A stretch of DNA of 33,615 nt from DSNY01 sp037442465 (GCA_037442465.1 JBBIQI010000011.1:1-33615); one strand, 5' to 3'. Shown: positions 26,872 through 33,615, counted from the stretch's first letter. Notes: a model not told the origin generated them from the sequence alone. Translations and numbers: made by a program.

Positions 26872-27911
26872 GCCGACTTAGAGAAGTCACCGAACGCCAC
26901 CGCTTCGAGGTCGAGCCGCTGGCGGCGTACCTCGCCGCGCATCTGCCGGGCTTCGCCGGGCCGCTCGAGGTCAAGCAGTTTCAGGGCGGGCAGTCGAACC
27001 CGACCTATCTGCTGACCACGCCTTCGGCGAAGTACGTGATGCGCAGCAAGCCGGGGCCGGTCGCCAAGCTGCTGCCATCGGCGCACGCGATCGAGCGCGA
27101 GTTTCGCGTGATGCGCGCGCTGCGCGCGCAAGGCATACCGGTCCCGCAGGTGCACGTGCTGTGCGAGGACGAAAGCGTGATCGGCCGTGCATTTTTCGTG
27201 ATGGAGCACGTCGAGGGTCGCATCTTCTGGGAGCAGTCGCTGCCGCAGTCGAATCCGGCCGAACGCGCGGCGATCTACGACGAGATGAACCGCGTCCTCG
27301 CGCAACTGCACACGGTCGACGTCGAGCGCGCGGGGCTGGCGGACTTCGGCAAGGCCGGCAACTACTTTGCGCGGCAGATCGGCCGCTGGAGCAAGCAGTA
27401 CCTGGCGAGCGAAACCGAGAAGATCGAGCCGATGAACCGGCTGATCGAATGGCTGCCGCAGCACATCCCGCCGGGCGACGAGACCGCGATCGTGCACGGC
27501 GACTATCGGATGGACAACCTGATCTTCGACCCGGCCGAGCCGCGCATCGTCGCGATCCTCGACTGGGAACTGTCGACGCTCGGCCATCCGCTGGCGGATT
27601 TCAGCTATCACTGCCTGAGCTGGCACATCCCGCCCGGGGCGTTCCGCGGCATCGCGGGGCTCGATCTCGCCGCGCTCGGCATTCCGAGCGAAGCCGAATA
27701 CATCCGCCGCTATTGCGAGCGCACGGGTCGCACCGCGATCGAGCACTGGAACTTCTATCTCGCTTACAACCTGTTCCGCATCGCCGCGATCCTGCAGGGC
27801 GTGTACAAGCGCTTCACGGAAGGTCTGGCGTCGAGCGACACCGCCAAGCACGCGGGTGCGAACGCGAAAGCGTTGGCGCAACTGGCCTGGCAGTACGCGC
27901 AACAGGCATAG
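26868..27911 (+). CDS. APH-fold phosphotransferase, ACAD10/11 kinase-domain type
   Basis: A cytosolic kinase-fold protein of 347 residues. Visible parts are the nucleotide loop QFQGGQSNPTYLL (37-49), the catalytic loop HGDYRMDN (210-217; catalytic Asp212, metal Asn217) and the metal-binding LDWELSTLGHPLADF (Asp232). This pattern matches the APH domain of ACAD10/ACAD11 and LvaA-type kinases, which phosphorylate 4-hydroxyacyl-CoAs, rather than antibiotic kinases. The FFVMEHVEGRIFWEQSLP segment is also typical of that group. It overlaps the histidine phosphatase by 4 bases. An acyl-CoA dehydrogenase of the matching type starts 1.7 kb downstream, beyond two minus-strand genes. Substrate is inferred. 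Confidence 0.85.
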   Translation: MSRLREVTERHRFEVEPLAAYLAAHLPGFAGPLEVKQFQGGQSNPTYLLTTPSAKYVMRSKPGPVAKLLPSAHAIEREFRVMRALRAQGIPVPQVHVLCEDESVIGRAFFVMEHVEGRIFWEQSLPQSNPAERAAIYDEMNRVLAQLHTVDVERAGLADFGKAGNYFARQIGRWSKQYLASETEKIEPMNRLIEWLPQHIPPGDETAIVHGDYRMDNLIFDPAEPRIVAILDWELSTLGHPLADFSYHCLSWHIPPGAFRGIAGLDLAALGIPSEAEYIRRYCERTGRTAIEHWNFYLAYNLFRIAAILQGVYKRFTEGLASSDTAKHAGANAKALAQLAWQYAQQA

Positions 27912-27960
27912 CGGGCCGAGTAACTCCCGTGCCGTGGCCGCGGGCATGGCGATCGATGGT

Positions 27961-28001
27961 CGGATCGGCACGCCCAGGTCGCATCGCCTCAAGCCGATCC
28001 G
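27961..28001. repeat. Inverted repeat in the convergent gap after the kinase gene
   Basis: CGGATCGGC (27961-27969) and GCCGATCCG (27993-28001) are perfect inverted 9-mers with a 23-base loop. They lie in the 103-base gap between the stop of the kinase gene and the stop of the minus-strand SRPBCC gene. There is no T-tract on either side. It might act as a bidirectional pause or stability element; the evidence is only the symmetry. Confidence 0.35.
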
Positions 28002-28014
28002 CCGATCGGGCACG

Positions 28015-28578
28015 TCACTTCTTCTGCGCGGCCTGCTCGCGCCAGGCCCGCAGTTGTCGCAGCCAGTCGGTCCAGTCCTTCGGCCCGGACTCGAAGCGCT
28101 GCTTGAGGTTCGCCAGCACGTGGGCCCAAGCGCGGTCGAAGTAGGCGTACGCCTGATCCCACTGGCCGCCGTCGCCCCAGCCGGTGTGATGCAGCAGCAC
28201 GCGCGTGCGGCGCGCATCGACGGCCTGGAAGCGGACCACCACGAAGGTGCGCTGCGGTCGCACCTCGGGCAGGCTCGGCGGCGCATTCCAGTCGAACGAG
28301 ATCATCTTCTTCGGCTGCAGCGCCATGAAGCGCATCTCGTCCGCACCCTTCAGCCCCGGTTCGGCGGTCGGATCGATGTAGATGTGAAAAGCGCCGCCGA
28401 CGCGCGGCTCGATGCGCGCATCCGGAGCGAAAAAGCTCGTGATCCCGTCGCGCGTCGTCCAGGCGTCCCACACCTCGTCGAGCGTGGCCTCGACGACGAC
28501 GTCCTTGTCCACGCTGCGTTCGGCACCGGCCGCTGCGCAGCAGACCGCGACGAACACGAGCAGTAAACCATGCTTCAT
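28015..28578 (-). CDS. Exported SRPBCC (AHSA1/START-like) domain protein
   Basis: A 187-residue protein with a probable signal peptide (MKHGLLLVFVAVCCAAAGA, then ERS). The mature part is an SRPBCC ligand-binding fold related to AHSA1: VVEATLDEVWDAWTTRDGIT, ARIEPRVGGAFHIYI, PKKMISFDWNAPPSLPEV, and LLHHTGWGDGGQWDQAYAYF with the closing helix RAWAHVLANLKQRFE. Such domains enclose a hydrophobic cavity; the ligand here is unknown. An exported form suggests periplasmic binding. It has a GGAGG ribosome-binding site and starts 15 bases after the quinone oxidoreductase stop, so the two are likely cotranscribed. Confidence 0.85.
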   Translation of the reverse strand: MKHGLLLVFVAVCCAAAGAERSVDKDVVVEATLDEVWDAWTTRDGITSFFAPDARIEPRVGGAFHIYIDPTAEPGLKGADEMRFMALQPKKMISFDWNAPPSLPEVRPQRTFVVVRFQAVDARRTRVLLHHTGWGDGGQWDQAYAYFDRAWAHVLANLKQRFESGPKDWTDWLRQLRAWREQAAQKK

Positions 28579-28593
28579 CGGCGCCTCCGGCGG

Positions 28594-29565
28594 TTAGGGT
28601 CGGATCACCAGTTTGCCGATCGCGCGCCGGTGCAGCAGCTCGTCGAGCGCGCGCGGCGTCTCGTGCAGCGGATACACGTGCGACACGCGCGGCTTGAGCC
28701 GGTCCTGCGCGAGCCAGCCCATCAGCTCGCCGATCATCTGCGCATTCTTCCGGGGTTCGCGTTTGGCGAATTCACCCCAGTAGACGCCGACCAGCGACGC
28801 CTCCTTCAGCAGCAGCAGGTTGATCCGGAGCGACGGAATCTCGCCGTTGGCGAAGCCGACGACCAGCAGCCGGCCGCGCCATGCGAGCGCGCGCAATGCG
28901 GGCTCGGTGTAGCCGCCGCCGACCGGATCGAAGATCACGTCGGCGCCCCTGCCCTCGGTGAGCGTCCTGACCGCCTCGCGCAGATCGAGCGTCGAGTAAT
29001 TGATCAGCGCGTCGGCACCGGCCTCACGGCACGCGGCGAGCTTCTCGTCGGTCGAGGCGGCAGCGATCACCCGCGCGCCCGCGAGCTTGCCCAGTTCGAC
29101 CGCAGCCAGCCCGACACCGCCGCCGGCGCCGAGCACCAGCAGCGTCTCGCCCGCCTTCAATTGCGCGCGATCGGCCAGTGCATGGCGGGAGGTGGCGTAG
29201 GTCATCGTAAAGCCTGCGGCCACCTCGTCCGGCACGCCGGCCGGCAACGGGATCGTCAGCGCCGCATTCACGCAGACATATTCGGCAAAGCCGCCGGTCC
29301 CGACGAAGGCGACCACACGCGTGCCCTTGGCGAGACTCACGCCTTCGCCAACGGCGTCGACGATGCCGGCGACCTCGGTGCCGGGAACGAAAGGCAGCGG
29401 CGGCTGCATCTGATATTTCCTCTGGATGATCAGCGCGTCCGGAAAGTTCACGCCGGCCGCGCGTACTTGCAACCGAACTTCGCCTGCCTTCGGTTCAGGC
29501 AGCGGCAGCTCGCCAAGCCGCAGTTTGTGCGGACCACCCCATTCGCTGCAGACGACCGCCTTCAT
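28594..29565 (-). CDS. NADPH:quinone oxidoreductase (zinc-independent MDR family)
   Basis: A 323-residue medium-chain reductase. It has a GroES-like N-terminal domain with AAGVNFPDALIIQRKYQ and PGTEVAGIVDAVGEGV, then a Rossmann domain with LGAGGGVGLAAVELGK (near 145-160). The cysteine ligands of zinc alcohol dehydrogenases are absent, as in QOR-type enzymes, which reduce quinones or enoyl/enone substrates with NADPH. I chose the ATG at 29565 (MKAVVCSEWGG) behind GGAGGG; a longer in-frame start at 29715 would overlap the divergent acyl-CoA dehydrogenase gene. Whether it acts on a pathway intermediate, such as an enoyl-CoA, is unknown. Confidence 0.88.
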   Translation of the reverse strand: MKAVVCSEWGGPHKLRLGELPLPEPKAGEVRLQVRAAGVNFPDALIIQRKYQMQPPLPFVPGTEVAGIVDAVGEGVSLAKGTRVVAFVGTGGFAEYVCVNAALTIPLPAGVPDEVAAGFTMTYATSRHALADRAQLKAGETLLVLGAGGGVGLAAVELGKLAGARVIAAASTDEKLAACREAGADALINYSTLDLREAVRTLTEGRGADVIFDPVGGGYTEPALRALAWRGRLLVVGFANGEIPSLRINLLLLKEASLVGVYWGEFAKREPRKNAQMIGELMGWLAQDRLKPRVSHVYPLHETPRALDELLHRRAIGKLVIRP

Positions 29566-29590
29566 CTTCGCCCTCCGACGATGCAGGCCG

Positions 29591-29619
29591 AATCTACGCG
29601 CACGGCCGGCGCGCGGCAA
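29591..29619 (-). promoter_or_regulatory. Weak predicted promoter for the quinone oxidoreductase gene
   Basis: On the minus strand TTGCCG (29619-29614) and TAGATT (29596-29591) are separated by 17 bases, each matching the sigma-70 consensus at four of six positions. Transcription would start about 20 bases before the ATG at 29565. The region is the 91-base gap between divergent genes. On the plus strand, TATGCT at 29631-29636 is a possible -10 for the acyl-CoA dehydrogenase, without a clear -35. Confidence 0.3.
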
Positions 29620-29656
29620 TCCGGCGGCGCTATGCTTCGCGCCCACGGAGGTCAGG

Positions 29657-30889
29657 ATGCAATTTGCGTATTCGCCGAAAGTCGTCGAGCTGCAGCGGCG
29701 CGTGCAATCGTTCATGGACGAGCACGTCTACCCGAACGAGCGGCGCTTCCATGAAGAAGTCGCGGCGAAAACGCGCGAGGGTCGCCGCTGGACGCCGACC
29801 GCGCTCGTCGAGGAACTGAAGCCGAAGGCGCGCGCCGCGGGTCTGTGGAACCTGTTCCTGCCGGACTCGCCCCGCGGCGCCGGGCTAAGGAACATCGAAT
29901 ACGCACCGCTGGCTGAGATCATGGGCCGTGTGCCATGGGCGTCCGAAGTCTTCAACTGCAGCGCCCCCGACACCGGCAACATGGAGACGATCGAGCGCTA
30001 CGGCACCCCGGAACAGAAGAAGCAATGGCTCGAGCCGCTGCTGGCTGGCGAAATCCGCTCGGCGTTCGCGATGACCGAGCCGGCGGTGGCCTCCAGTGAC
30101 GCGACCAACATCCAGACGTCGATGCAACGCGTCGGTGACGAATACGTGATCAACGGCCGCAAATGGTGGACCTCCGGCGCGGGCGATCCGCGTTGCAAGG
30201 TTTACATCGTGATGGGCAAGACGAATCCGGATGCGCCGAAGCACGCGCAGCAGTCGATGATCCTGGTGCCGGCCGACACGCCGGGCATCACAGTGCTGCG
30301 TGCGCTGAACGTGTTCGGTTACGACGACGCACCGCACGGGCACATGGAGATTCAGTTCGACAACGTGCGCGTGCCGGCGTCGAACATCCTGCTCGGCGAA
30401 GGGCGCGGCTTCGAGATCGCACAGGGCCGGCTCGGCCCAGGACGAATCCACCACTGCATGCGCTCGATCGGGCTCGCCGAGCGCGCGCTCGAACTGATGT
30501 GCAAGCGGCTGGCAAATCGCGTCGCTTTCGGCGGGCCGGTCGCGAAGCAGACCGTCTGGCAGGAGCGCATCGCCGAAGCGCGCTGCATGATCGATCAGGC
30601 GCGCCTGTTGACGCTGAAGGCCGCGTACATGATGGACACCGTCGGCAACAAGGCCGCGAAAGCCGAGATCGCGATGATCAAGGTCGTCGCGCCGAACGTC
30701 GCCTGCACCGTGCTCGACTGGGCGATCCAGGCGCACGGCGGCGGCGGCGTGTGCGACGACTTTCCGCTCGCGTATGCGTACGCGCTGGCGCGCACGCTGC
30801 GACTTGCCGACGGCCCCGACGAGGTGCACCGCAACGCCATTGCGAAGCTGGAGATCGCCAGGCACGCGGCGCCGACCGCACTACGTTGA
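29657..30889 (+). CDS. Acyl-CoA dehydrogenase, ACAD10/11-like
   Basis: An FAD-dependent acyl-CoA dehydrogenase of 410 residues. Seen: an N-terminal helical domain with the FMDEHVYPNE motif common in ACAD10/11-type proteins; AFAMTEPAVASSDATNIQTS (FAD/substrate stretch, from residue 137); INGRKWWTSGAGDPRC; GRLGPGRIHHCMRSIGLAERA; and C-terminal AIQAHGGGGVCDDFPLA followed by LADGPDEVH. Where many dehydrogenases have a catalytic Glu (the YEGT motif), this has Asp385, as I recall for ACAD10, ACAD11 and LvaC, which convert 4-phosphoacyl-CoAs. The start ATG is preceded by GGAGG. It is divergent from the quinone oxidoreductase. Confidence 0.88.
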   Translation: MQFAYSPKVVELQRRVQSFMDEHVYPNERRFHEEVAAKTREGRRWTPTALVEELKPKARAAGLWNLFLPDSPRGAGLRNIEYAPLAEIMGRVPWASEVFNCSAPDTGNMETIERYGTPEQKKQWLEPLLAGEIRSAFAMTEPAVASSDATNIQTSMQRVGDEYVINGRKWWTSGAGDPRCKVYIVMGKTNPDAPKHAQQSMILVPADTPGITVLRALNVFGYDDAPHGHMEIQFDNVRVPASNILLGEGRGFEIAQGRLGPGRIHHCMRSIGLAERALELMCKRLANRVAFGGPVAKQTVWQERIAEARCMIDQARLLTLKAAYMMDTVGNKAAKAEIAMIKVVAPNVACTVLDWAIQAHGGGGVCDDFPLAYAYALARTLRLADGPDEVHRNAIAKLEIARHAAPTALR

Positions 30890-30942
30890 ACCGCAAAGCA
30901 CGCGCAGCTGTCGCGACCAACCCGTCAGAGAGGACCGACGCG

Positions 30943-31632
30943 ATGATCGACCTGTATTCGTGGCCGACGCCCAACGGCCACAAGATCCACATCATGCTCG
31001 AGGAGTGCGGCCTGCCGTACCGCGTGCACGCGGTCGACATCGGGGCCGGCGATCAGTTCGAGCCGGAGTTCCTGAAAATCAGCCCGAACAACAAGATTCC
31101 GGCGATCATCGACAGCGAAGGTCCCGACGGCAGATCGATTTCGTTGTTCGAGTCGGGCGCGATTCTGATCTATCTCGCAGGCAAGACCGGCCGGTTCCTG
31201 CCGGCCGATGTGCGCGGCAAGTACGTCGCGTTGCAGTGGCTGATGTTCCAGATGGGCGGCGTCGGCCCCATGTTCGGCCAGGCGCACCACTTTCGCATCT
31301 ACGCGCCGGAAAAGATCCCCTACGCGATCGAGCGCTACACGAACGAAGCCAAGCGCCTGTACGGCGTGATGGACCGGCGGCTGGCCGAAGTCGCCTACTT
31401 CGCCGGCGAATACTCGATCGCCGACATCGCGATCTACCCGTGGACGCGCTCGCACGCAAACCAGGGCGTCGATCTGGCCGACTATCCGAACGTCAAGCGC
31501 TGGTACGAGGCGATCGAAGCGCGCCCGGCCGTGCAACGCGGCGTCAAGGTGCTCGCCGATCGGCGCCGGCCGCAGATGTCCGACCGGGACAAGGAGACCC
31601 TTTTCGGGCAAACCCAGTACGAGCGTCGTTGA
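30943..31632 (+). CDS. Glutathione S-transferase, nu class (YfcG-like disulfide reductase)
   Basis: A 229-residue glutathione transferase with a thioredoxin-like N-terminal domain and a helical C-terminal domain. MIDLYSWPTPNGHKIHIMLE carries Thr9 and Asn11, the glutathione-contacting residues of YfcG/YghU, which bind two glutathiones and reduce disulfides rather than conjugate electrophiles. Further signatures: SPNNKIPAIID, the glutathione-binding SLFESGAILIYLAGKTGRFL, LQWLMFQMGGVGPMFGQAHH, YAPEKIPYAIERY and the ADIAIYPW N-capping box. It starts 53 bases after the acyl-CoA dehydrogenase and ends 7 bases before the next gene. Confidence 0.9.
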   Translation: MIDLYSWPTPNGHKIHIMLEECGLPYRVHAVDIGAGDQFEPEFLKISPNNKIPAIIDSEGPDGRSISLFESGAILIYLAGKTGRFLPADVRGKYVALQWLMFQMGGVGPMFGQAHHFRIYAPEKIPYAIERYTNEAKRLYGVMDRRLAEVAYFAGEYSIADIAIYPWTRSHANQGVDLADYPNVKRWYEAIEARPAVQRGVKVLADRRRPQMSDRDKETLFGQTQYERR

Positions 31633-31639
31633 TCCCCGC

Positions 31640-32791
31640 ATGACGGTCATCACCAACATCGAGGACCTGCGCGTACTCGCGCAGCGGCGCGTGCCGCGGA
31701 TGTTCTACGACTACGCCGATTCCGGCTCGTGGACCGAAACGACCTACCGCGAAAACACGTCGCGGTTTGCCCGCATCAAGCTGCGCCAGCGGGTCGCCGT
31801 CGACATGGAAGGCCGCAGTCTGCGCACGACGATGATCGGGCAGGAAGTGGCGATGCCGGTCGCGCTGGCGCCGACCGGGCTTACCGGCATGCAGCATGCG
31901 GACGGCGAAATCCTCGCCGCGCGTGCCGCCGAGAAGTTCGGCGTGCCCTTCACCCTTTCGACGATGAGCATCTGCTCGATCGAGGACGTTGCCGCGCACA
32001 CGACCCGGCCGTTTTGGTTCCAGCTGTACGTGATGCGCGACCGCGCCTTCGTCGAGCGGCTGATCGAACGCGCCAAGGCCGCCAAGTGCTCGGCGCTGAT
32101 GCTGACGCTCGATCTGCAGATCCTCGGCCAGCGCCACAAGGACCTGAGAAACGGCCTGTCGGCCCCGCCGCGGCTGACGCTGCGCAACGTTCTGAACATG
32201 ATGAGCAAGCCGCGCTGGTGTCTGCGCATGCTGGGAACGCGCCGGCGCCACTTCGGCAACATCATCGGCCACGTCAGCGGCGTCGAGGACTTGCAGTCGC
32301 TGTCGGCGTGGACCGCTCAGCAATTCGACCCGCGGCTCACCTGGAACGACGTCGAGTGGGTCAAGCAGCGCTGGGGCGGGCCGCTGATCCTCAAAGGCAT
32401 CATGGACGTCGAGGACGCCCGGCTCGCCGCGCGCAGCGGCGCCGATGCCCTGATCGTCAGCAACCACGGCGGCCGCCAGCTCGACGGCGCGCCGGCGGCG
32501 ATCGACGCGTTGCCGGCGATCGCCGACGCGGTCGGCTCGAAGATCGAGGTGTGGCTCGACAGCGGGATCCGCTCGGGCCAGGACGTATTGAAGGCGGTCG
32601 CGCTCGGCGCGCGCGGCACGTTGATCGGTCGTGCGTTTCTGTACGGGCTTGCTGCGCTGGGCGAAGCCGGCGTGACCAAGTGCCTGGAAATCATCGCCCG
32701 GGAACTCGACCTGACGATGGCTTTTTGTGGCCGCCGCGACATCCGCACGGTCGACCGCTCGATTCTCGTCCCGGGCACTTTTCCGCAGTGA
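31640..32791 (+). CDS. FMN-dependent alpha-hydroxy-acid dehydrogenase/oxidase (LldD family)
   Basis: A 383-residue TIM-barrel flavoenzyme that oxidises 2-hydroxy acids to 2-oxo acids. The active-site set is complete: Tyr25 in MFYDYADSGSW, Tyr130 in FQLYV, Asp158 and Arg165 in LTLDLQILGQRHKDLRNG, Lys252 in LILKGIMD, and the base His276 with Arg279 in SNHGGRQLDGAPA. The substrate could be lactate, glycolate, mandelate or a longer 2-hydroxy acid; sequence does not decide. An insert at about 175-215 is the loop that in membrane-bound members contacts the membrane. It begins 7 bases after the glutathione transferase. Confidence 0.9.
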   Translation: MTVITNIEDLRVLAQRRVPRMFYDYADSGSWTETTYRENTSRFARIKLRQRVAVDMEGRSLRTTMIGQEVAMPVALAPTGLTGMQHADGEILAARAAEKFGVPFTLSTMSICSIEDVAAHTTRPFWFQLYVMRDRAFVERLIERAKAAKCSALMLTLDLQILGQRHKDLRNGLSAPPRLTLRNVLNMMSKPRWCLRMLGTRRRHFGNIIGHVSGVEDLQSLSAWTAQQFDPRLTWNDVEWVKQRWGGPLILKGIMDVEDARLAARSGADALIVSNHGGRQLDGAPAAIDALPAIADAVGSKIEVWLDSGIRSGQDVLKAVALGARGTLIGRAFLYGLAALGEAGVTKCLEIIARELDLTMAFCGRRDIRTVDRSILVPGTFPQ

Positions 32792-32820
32792 GGGGGGCGC
32801 GCCGCCGCGCCGTCGGCGGG

Positions 32821-33261
32821 CTACTGCAGAGGCTCTTTCAGCAGGTGAGCGAAGGGCAGCGGCACGACGCGAATGCCCTCGTCTTCGAGCGCCTCGGCTT
32901 CCTGCCGCGATGTCACGCCACGAATGCCGCGCTCGGGCGCCTCTTTGTAATGGATGCGGCGTGCCTCCTCGGCGAAACGATCGCCGACGTCTTCGGTGTT
33001 GGCCGCGATTTCGCGCGCCATTTTGACCAACAGCGCGTGCATCTGCGCCGCCGTCGGCAGCGCGGCCTGCTGCTTTGGCTCCGTCGGCGCGGCGAGATTC
33101 AACCGCGGCGCGCTCGGCATTCGCCGTACCTGCTTCGAGCCGCACATGGGACACTCGAGCAGCCCGCGTGCCTGCTGCGACTCGAAGTCCCCGTCGGACC
33201 CGAACCACCCCTCGAACGGGTGTTCGTTGTCGCAAAGCAGGTCGAAGACTTTCAGAGCCAT
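32821..33261 (-). CDS. DUF1178 family protein
   Basis: A 146-residue protein of unknown function. The N-terminus MALKVFDLLCDNEHPFEGWF and the following DFESQQARGLLECPMCGS are the family hallmark and give a small zinc-ribbon-like site (Cys10, His14, Cys37, Cys40). A helical middle (AAQMHALLVKMAREIAANTE) and the tail RGIRGVTSRQEAEALEDEGI with IRVVPLPF follow. The tRNA-Leu 3' end is only 10 bases upstream of the ATG, leaving no room for a ribosome-binding site outside the tRNA. It converges on the upstream dehydrogenase with 29 bases between stops. Confidence 0.88.
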   Translation of the reverse strand: MALKVFDLLCDNEHPFEGWFGSDGDFESQQARGLLECPMCGSKQVRRMPSAPRLNLAAPTEPKQQAALPTAAQMHALLVKMAREIAANTEDVGDRFAEEARRIHYKEAPERGIRGVTSRQEAEALEDEGIRVVPLPFAHLLKEPLQ

Positions 33262-33271
33262 CGTGGTCGGG

Positions 33272-33362
33272 TGGTGCCGCGGGCCGGACTCGAACCGGCA
33301 CGAACGTTTTACCGTCCGGCGGATTTTAAGTCCGCTGTGTCTACCAGTTTCACCACCGCGGC
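33272..33362 (-). tRNA. tRNA-Leu (anticodon UAA)
   Basis: On the minus strand a complete 91-base tRNA with encoded CCA. The acceptor stem GCCGCGG pairs with CCGCGGC, followed by discriminator A and CCA. The anticodon loop CTTAAAA between GCGGA and TCCGC gives UAA. A long variable arm (CGGACGGTAAAACGTTCG region) is typical of class II tRNA-Leu, and the T-arm has GTTCGAG. It follows tRNA-Cys by 41 bases and precedes the DUF1178 start by 10. Confidence 0.96.
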
Positions 33363-33403
33363 ATCCGCGCACTCGCCGGCGTGGCGGCTCGGACATCGAA
33401 AAA

Positions 33404-33477
33404 TGGAGGCGGGGGTCGGAATCGAACCGGCGTCCACGGATTTGCAGTCCGCTGCATGGCCACTCTGCCACCCCGCC
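33404..33477 (-). tRNA. tRNA-Cys (anticodon GCA)
   Basis: A complete 74-base tRNA on the minus strand with encoded CCA. Acceptor GGCGGGG pairs with CCCCGCC; the discriminator is U, as needed for cysteinyl-tRNA synthetase. The anticodon loop CTGCAAA between GCGGA and TCCGT gives GCA, and the T-arm has GTTCGAT. The gene order Gly-Cys-Leu is the one seen downstream of pgsA in many proteobacteria. Confidence 0.96.
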
Positions 33478-33519
33478 GCGCGCAGCATTGTAGCGGCGAC
33501 CGGTGCTGAGCACCGGAAG

Positions 33520-33546
33520 AAAAAGGGGAAGCGCTCGGCTTCCCCT
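33520..33546 (-). terminator. Intrinsic terminator-like hairpin between tRNA-Gly and tRNA-Cys
   Basis: Reading on the minus strand: AGGGGAAGC, loop CGAGC, GCTTCCCCT, then TTTT. The stem has 9 perfect base pairs with a five-base loop, just 9 bases after the tRNA-Gly 3' CCA. A second small hairpin follows (CCGGTGC, loop, GCACCGG; 33516-33500). It looks like a Rho-independent terminator inside a tRNA cluster, so tRNA-Cys and tRNA-Leu would need read-through or their own promoter. Confidence 0.7.
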
Positions 33547-33555
33547 GTCGGAAAC

Positions 33556-33615
33556 TGGAGCGGGAAACGAGTCTCGAACTCGCGACCTCAACCTTGGCAA
33601 GGTTGCGCTCTACCA
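33556..33615 (-). tRNA. tRNA-Gly (anticodon GCC), 5' end beyond window
   Basis: The 3' 60 bases of a tRNA on the minus strand; about 16 bases of the 5' acceptor and D-arm lie outside. The anticodon loop TTGCCAA between CAACC and GGTTG gives GCC. The T-arm has GAGTTCGAGACTC, the acceptor 3' strand is TTCCCGC, the discriminator is U, and CCA is encoded. Confidence 0.93.

Noticed and set aside
26868..27911. Aminoglycoside resistance kinase
   Set aside because: The fold is shared, but motifs and context (racemase-like, phosphatase, acyl-CoA dehydrogenase) fit the ACAD10/11 group.
26232..28286. 684-codon minus-strand open frame opposite the phosphatase and kinase genes
   Set aside because: Opposite two genes with intact active sites; composition is that of a shadow frame. 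The same applies to the 585-codon frame at 31544-33301.
31640..32791. Assignment as L-lactate dehydrogenase lldD
   Set aside because: Active-site residues are common to the whole family and there is no lactate permease or LldR nearby, so I leave the substrate open.

Overview
The window is about two-thirds G+C, densely coded, and reads as chromosomal DNA of a betaproteobacterium, most likely in or near Burkholderiales. The evidence is gene order: rpsB-tsf-pyrH-frr-uppS-cdsA-dxr divergent from map-glnD; smc next to a ZipA-like gene and ligA; dapC-dapD-(pilus ATPase)-dapE-prmB; and a tRNA Gly-Cys-Leu cluster. No species can be named from this. There is no phage, transposase, CRISPR array or rRNA.

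Layout. (1) 1-4870, minus strand: a translation and envelope-precursor operon, rpsB, tsf, pyrH, frr, uppS, cdsA and the start of dxr. A TATAAT promoter precedes rpsB, and an intrinsic terminator-like hairpin lies between rpsB and tsf. (2) 5095-8494, plus: map (methionine aminopeptidase) and glnD (nitrogen sensor). (3) 8504-16566, minus: smc, a ZipA-like gene, ligA, a 5'-methylthioinosine/purine nucleoside phosphorylase and a peptide deformylase, with 4-base overlaps or short gaps at most junctions. (4) 16705-22953, plus: queF, dapC, dapD, a PilT/PilU-type ATPase, a 533-bp repeat-bearing spacer, dapE and prmB. Three of the genes, dapD, dapC and dapE, are consecutive steps of the succinylase branch of lysine/diaminopimelate synthesis. 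(5) 23052-27911, plus: the ABC-F protein YheS, an alpha-methylacyl-CoA racemase-like protein, a histidine phosphatase and an APH-fold kinase, all joined by overlapping stop/start codons. (6) 28015-29565, minus: a quinone oxidoreductase and an exported SRPBCC protein. (7) 29657-32791, plus: an ACAD10/11-type acyl-CoA dehydrogenase, a nu-class glutathione transferase (YfcG-like) and an FMN-dependent alpha-hydroxy-acid dehydrogenase. (8) 32821-33615, minus: a DUF1178 protein behind tRNA-Leu, tRNA-Cys and a cut-off tRNA-Gly.

Most of the window is housekeeping. The most interesting part is 24.9-30.9 kb. A phosphatase, an APH-fold kinase and an acyl-CoA dehydrogenase are the three activities that animals fuse in ACAD10 (kinase plus dehydrogenase in ACAD11). 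Related kinase/dehydrogenase pairs (LvaA and LvaC of Pseudomonas putida) move 4-hydroxyacyl-CoAs into beta-oxidation through a phosphorylated intermediate. Here the parts are separate genes, with a racemase-like gene in the same translationally coupled run. I infer a 4-hydroxy or branched acyl-CoA degradation module; the substrate cannot be read from sequence.

All positions and motifs were read by eye. No alignment, folding or database search was run.
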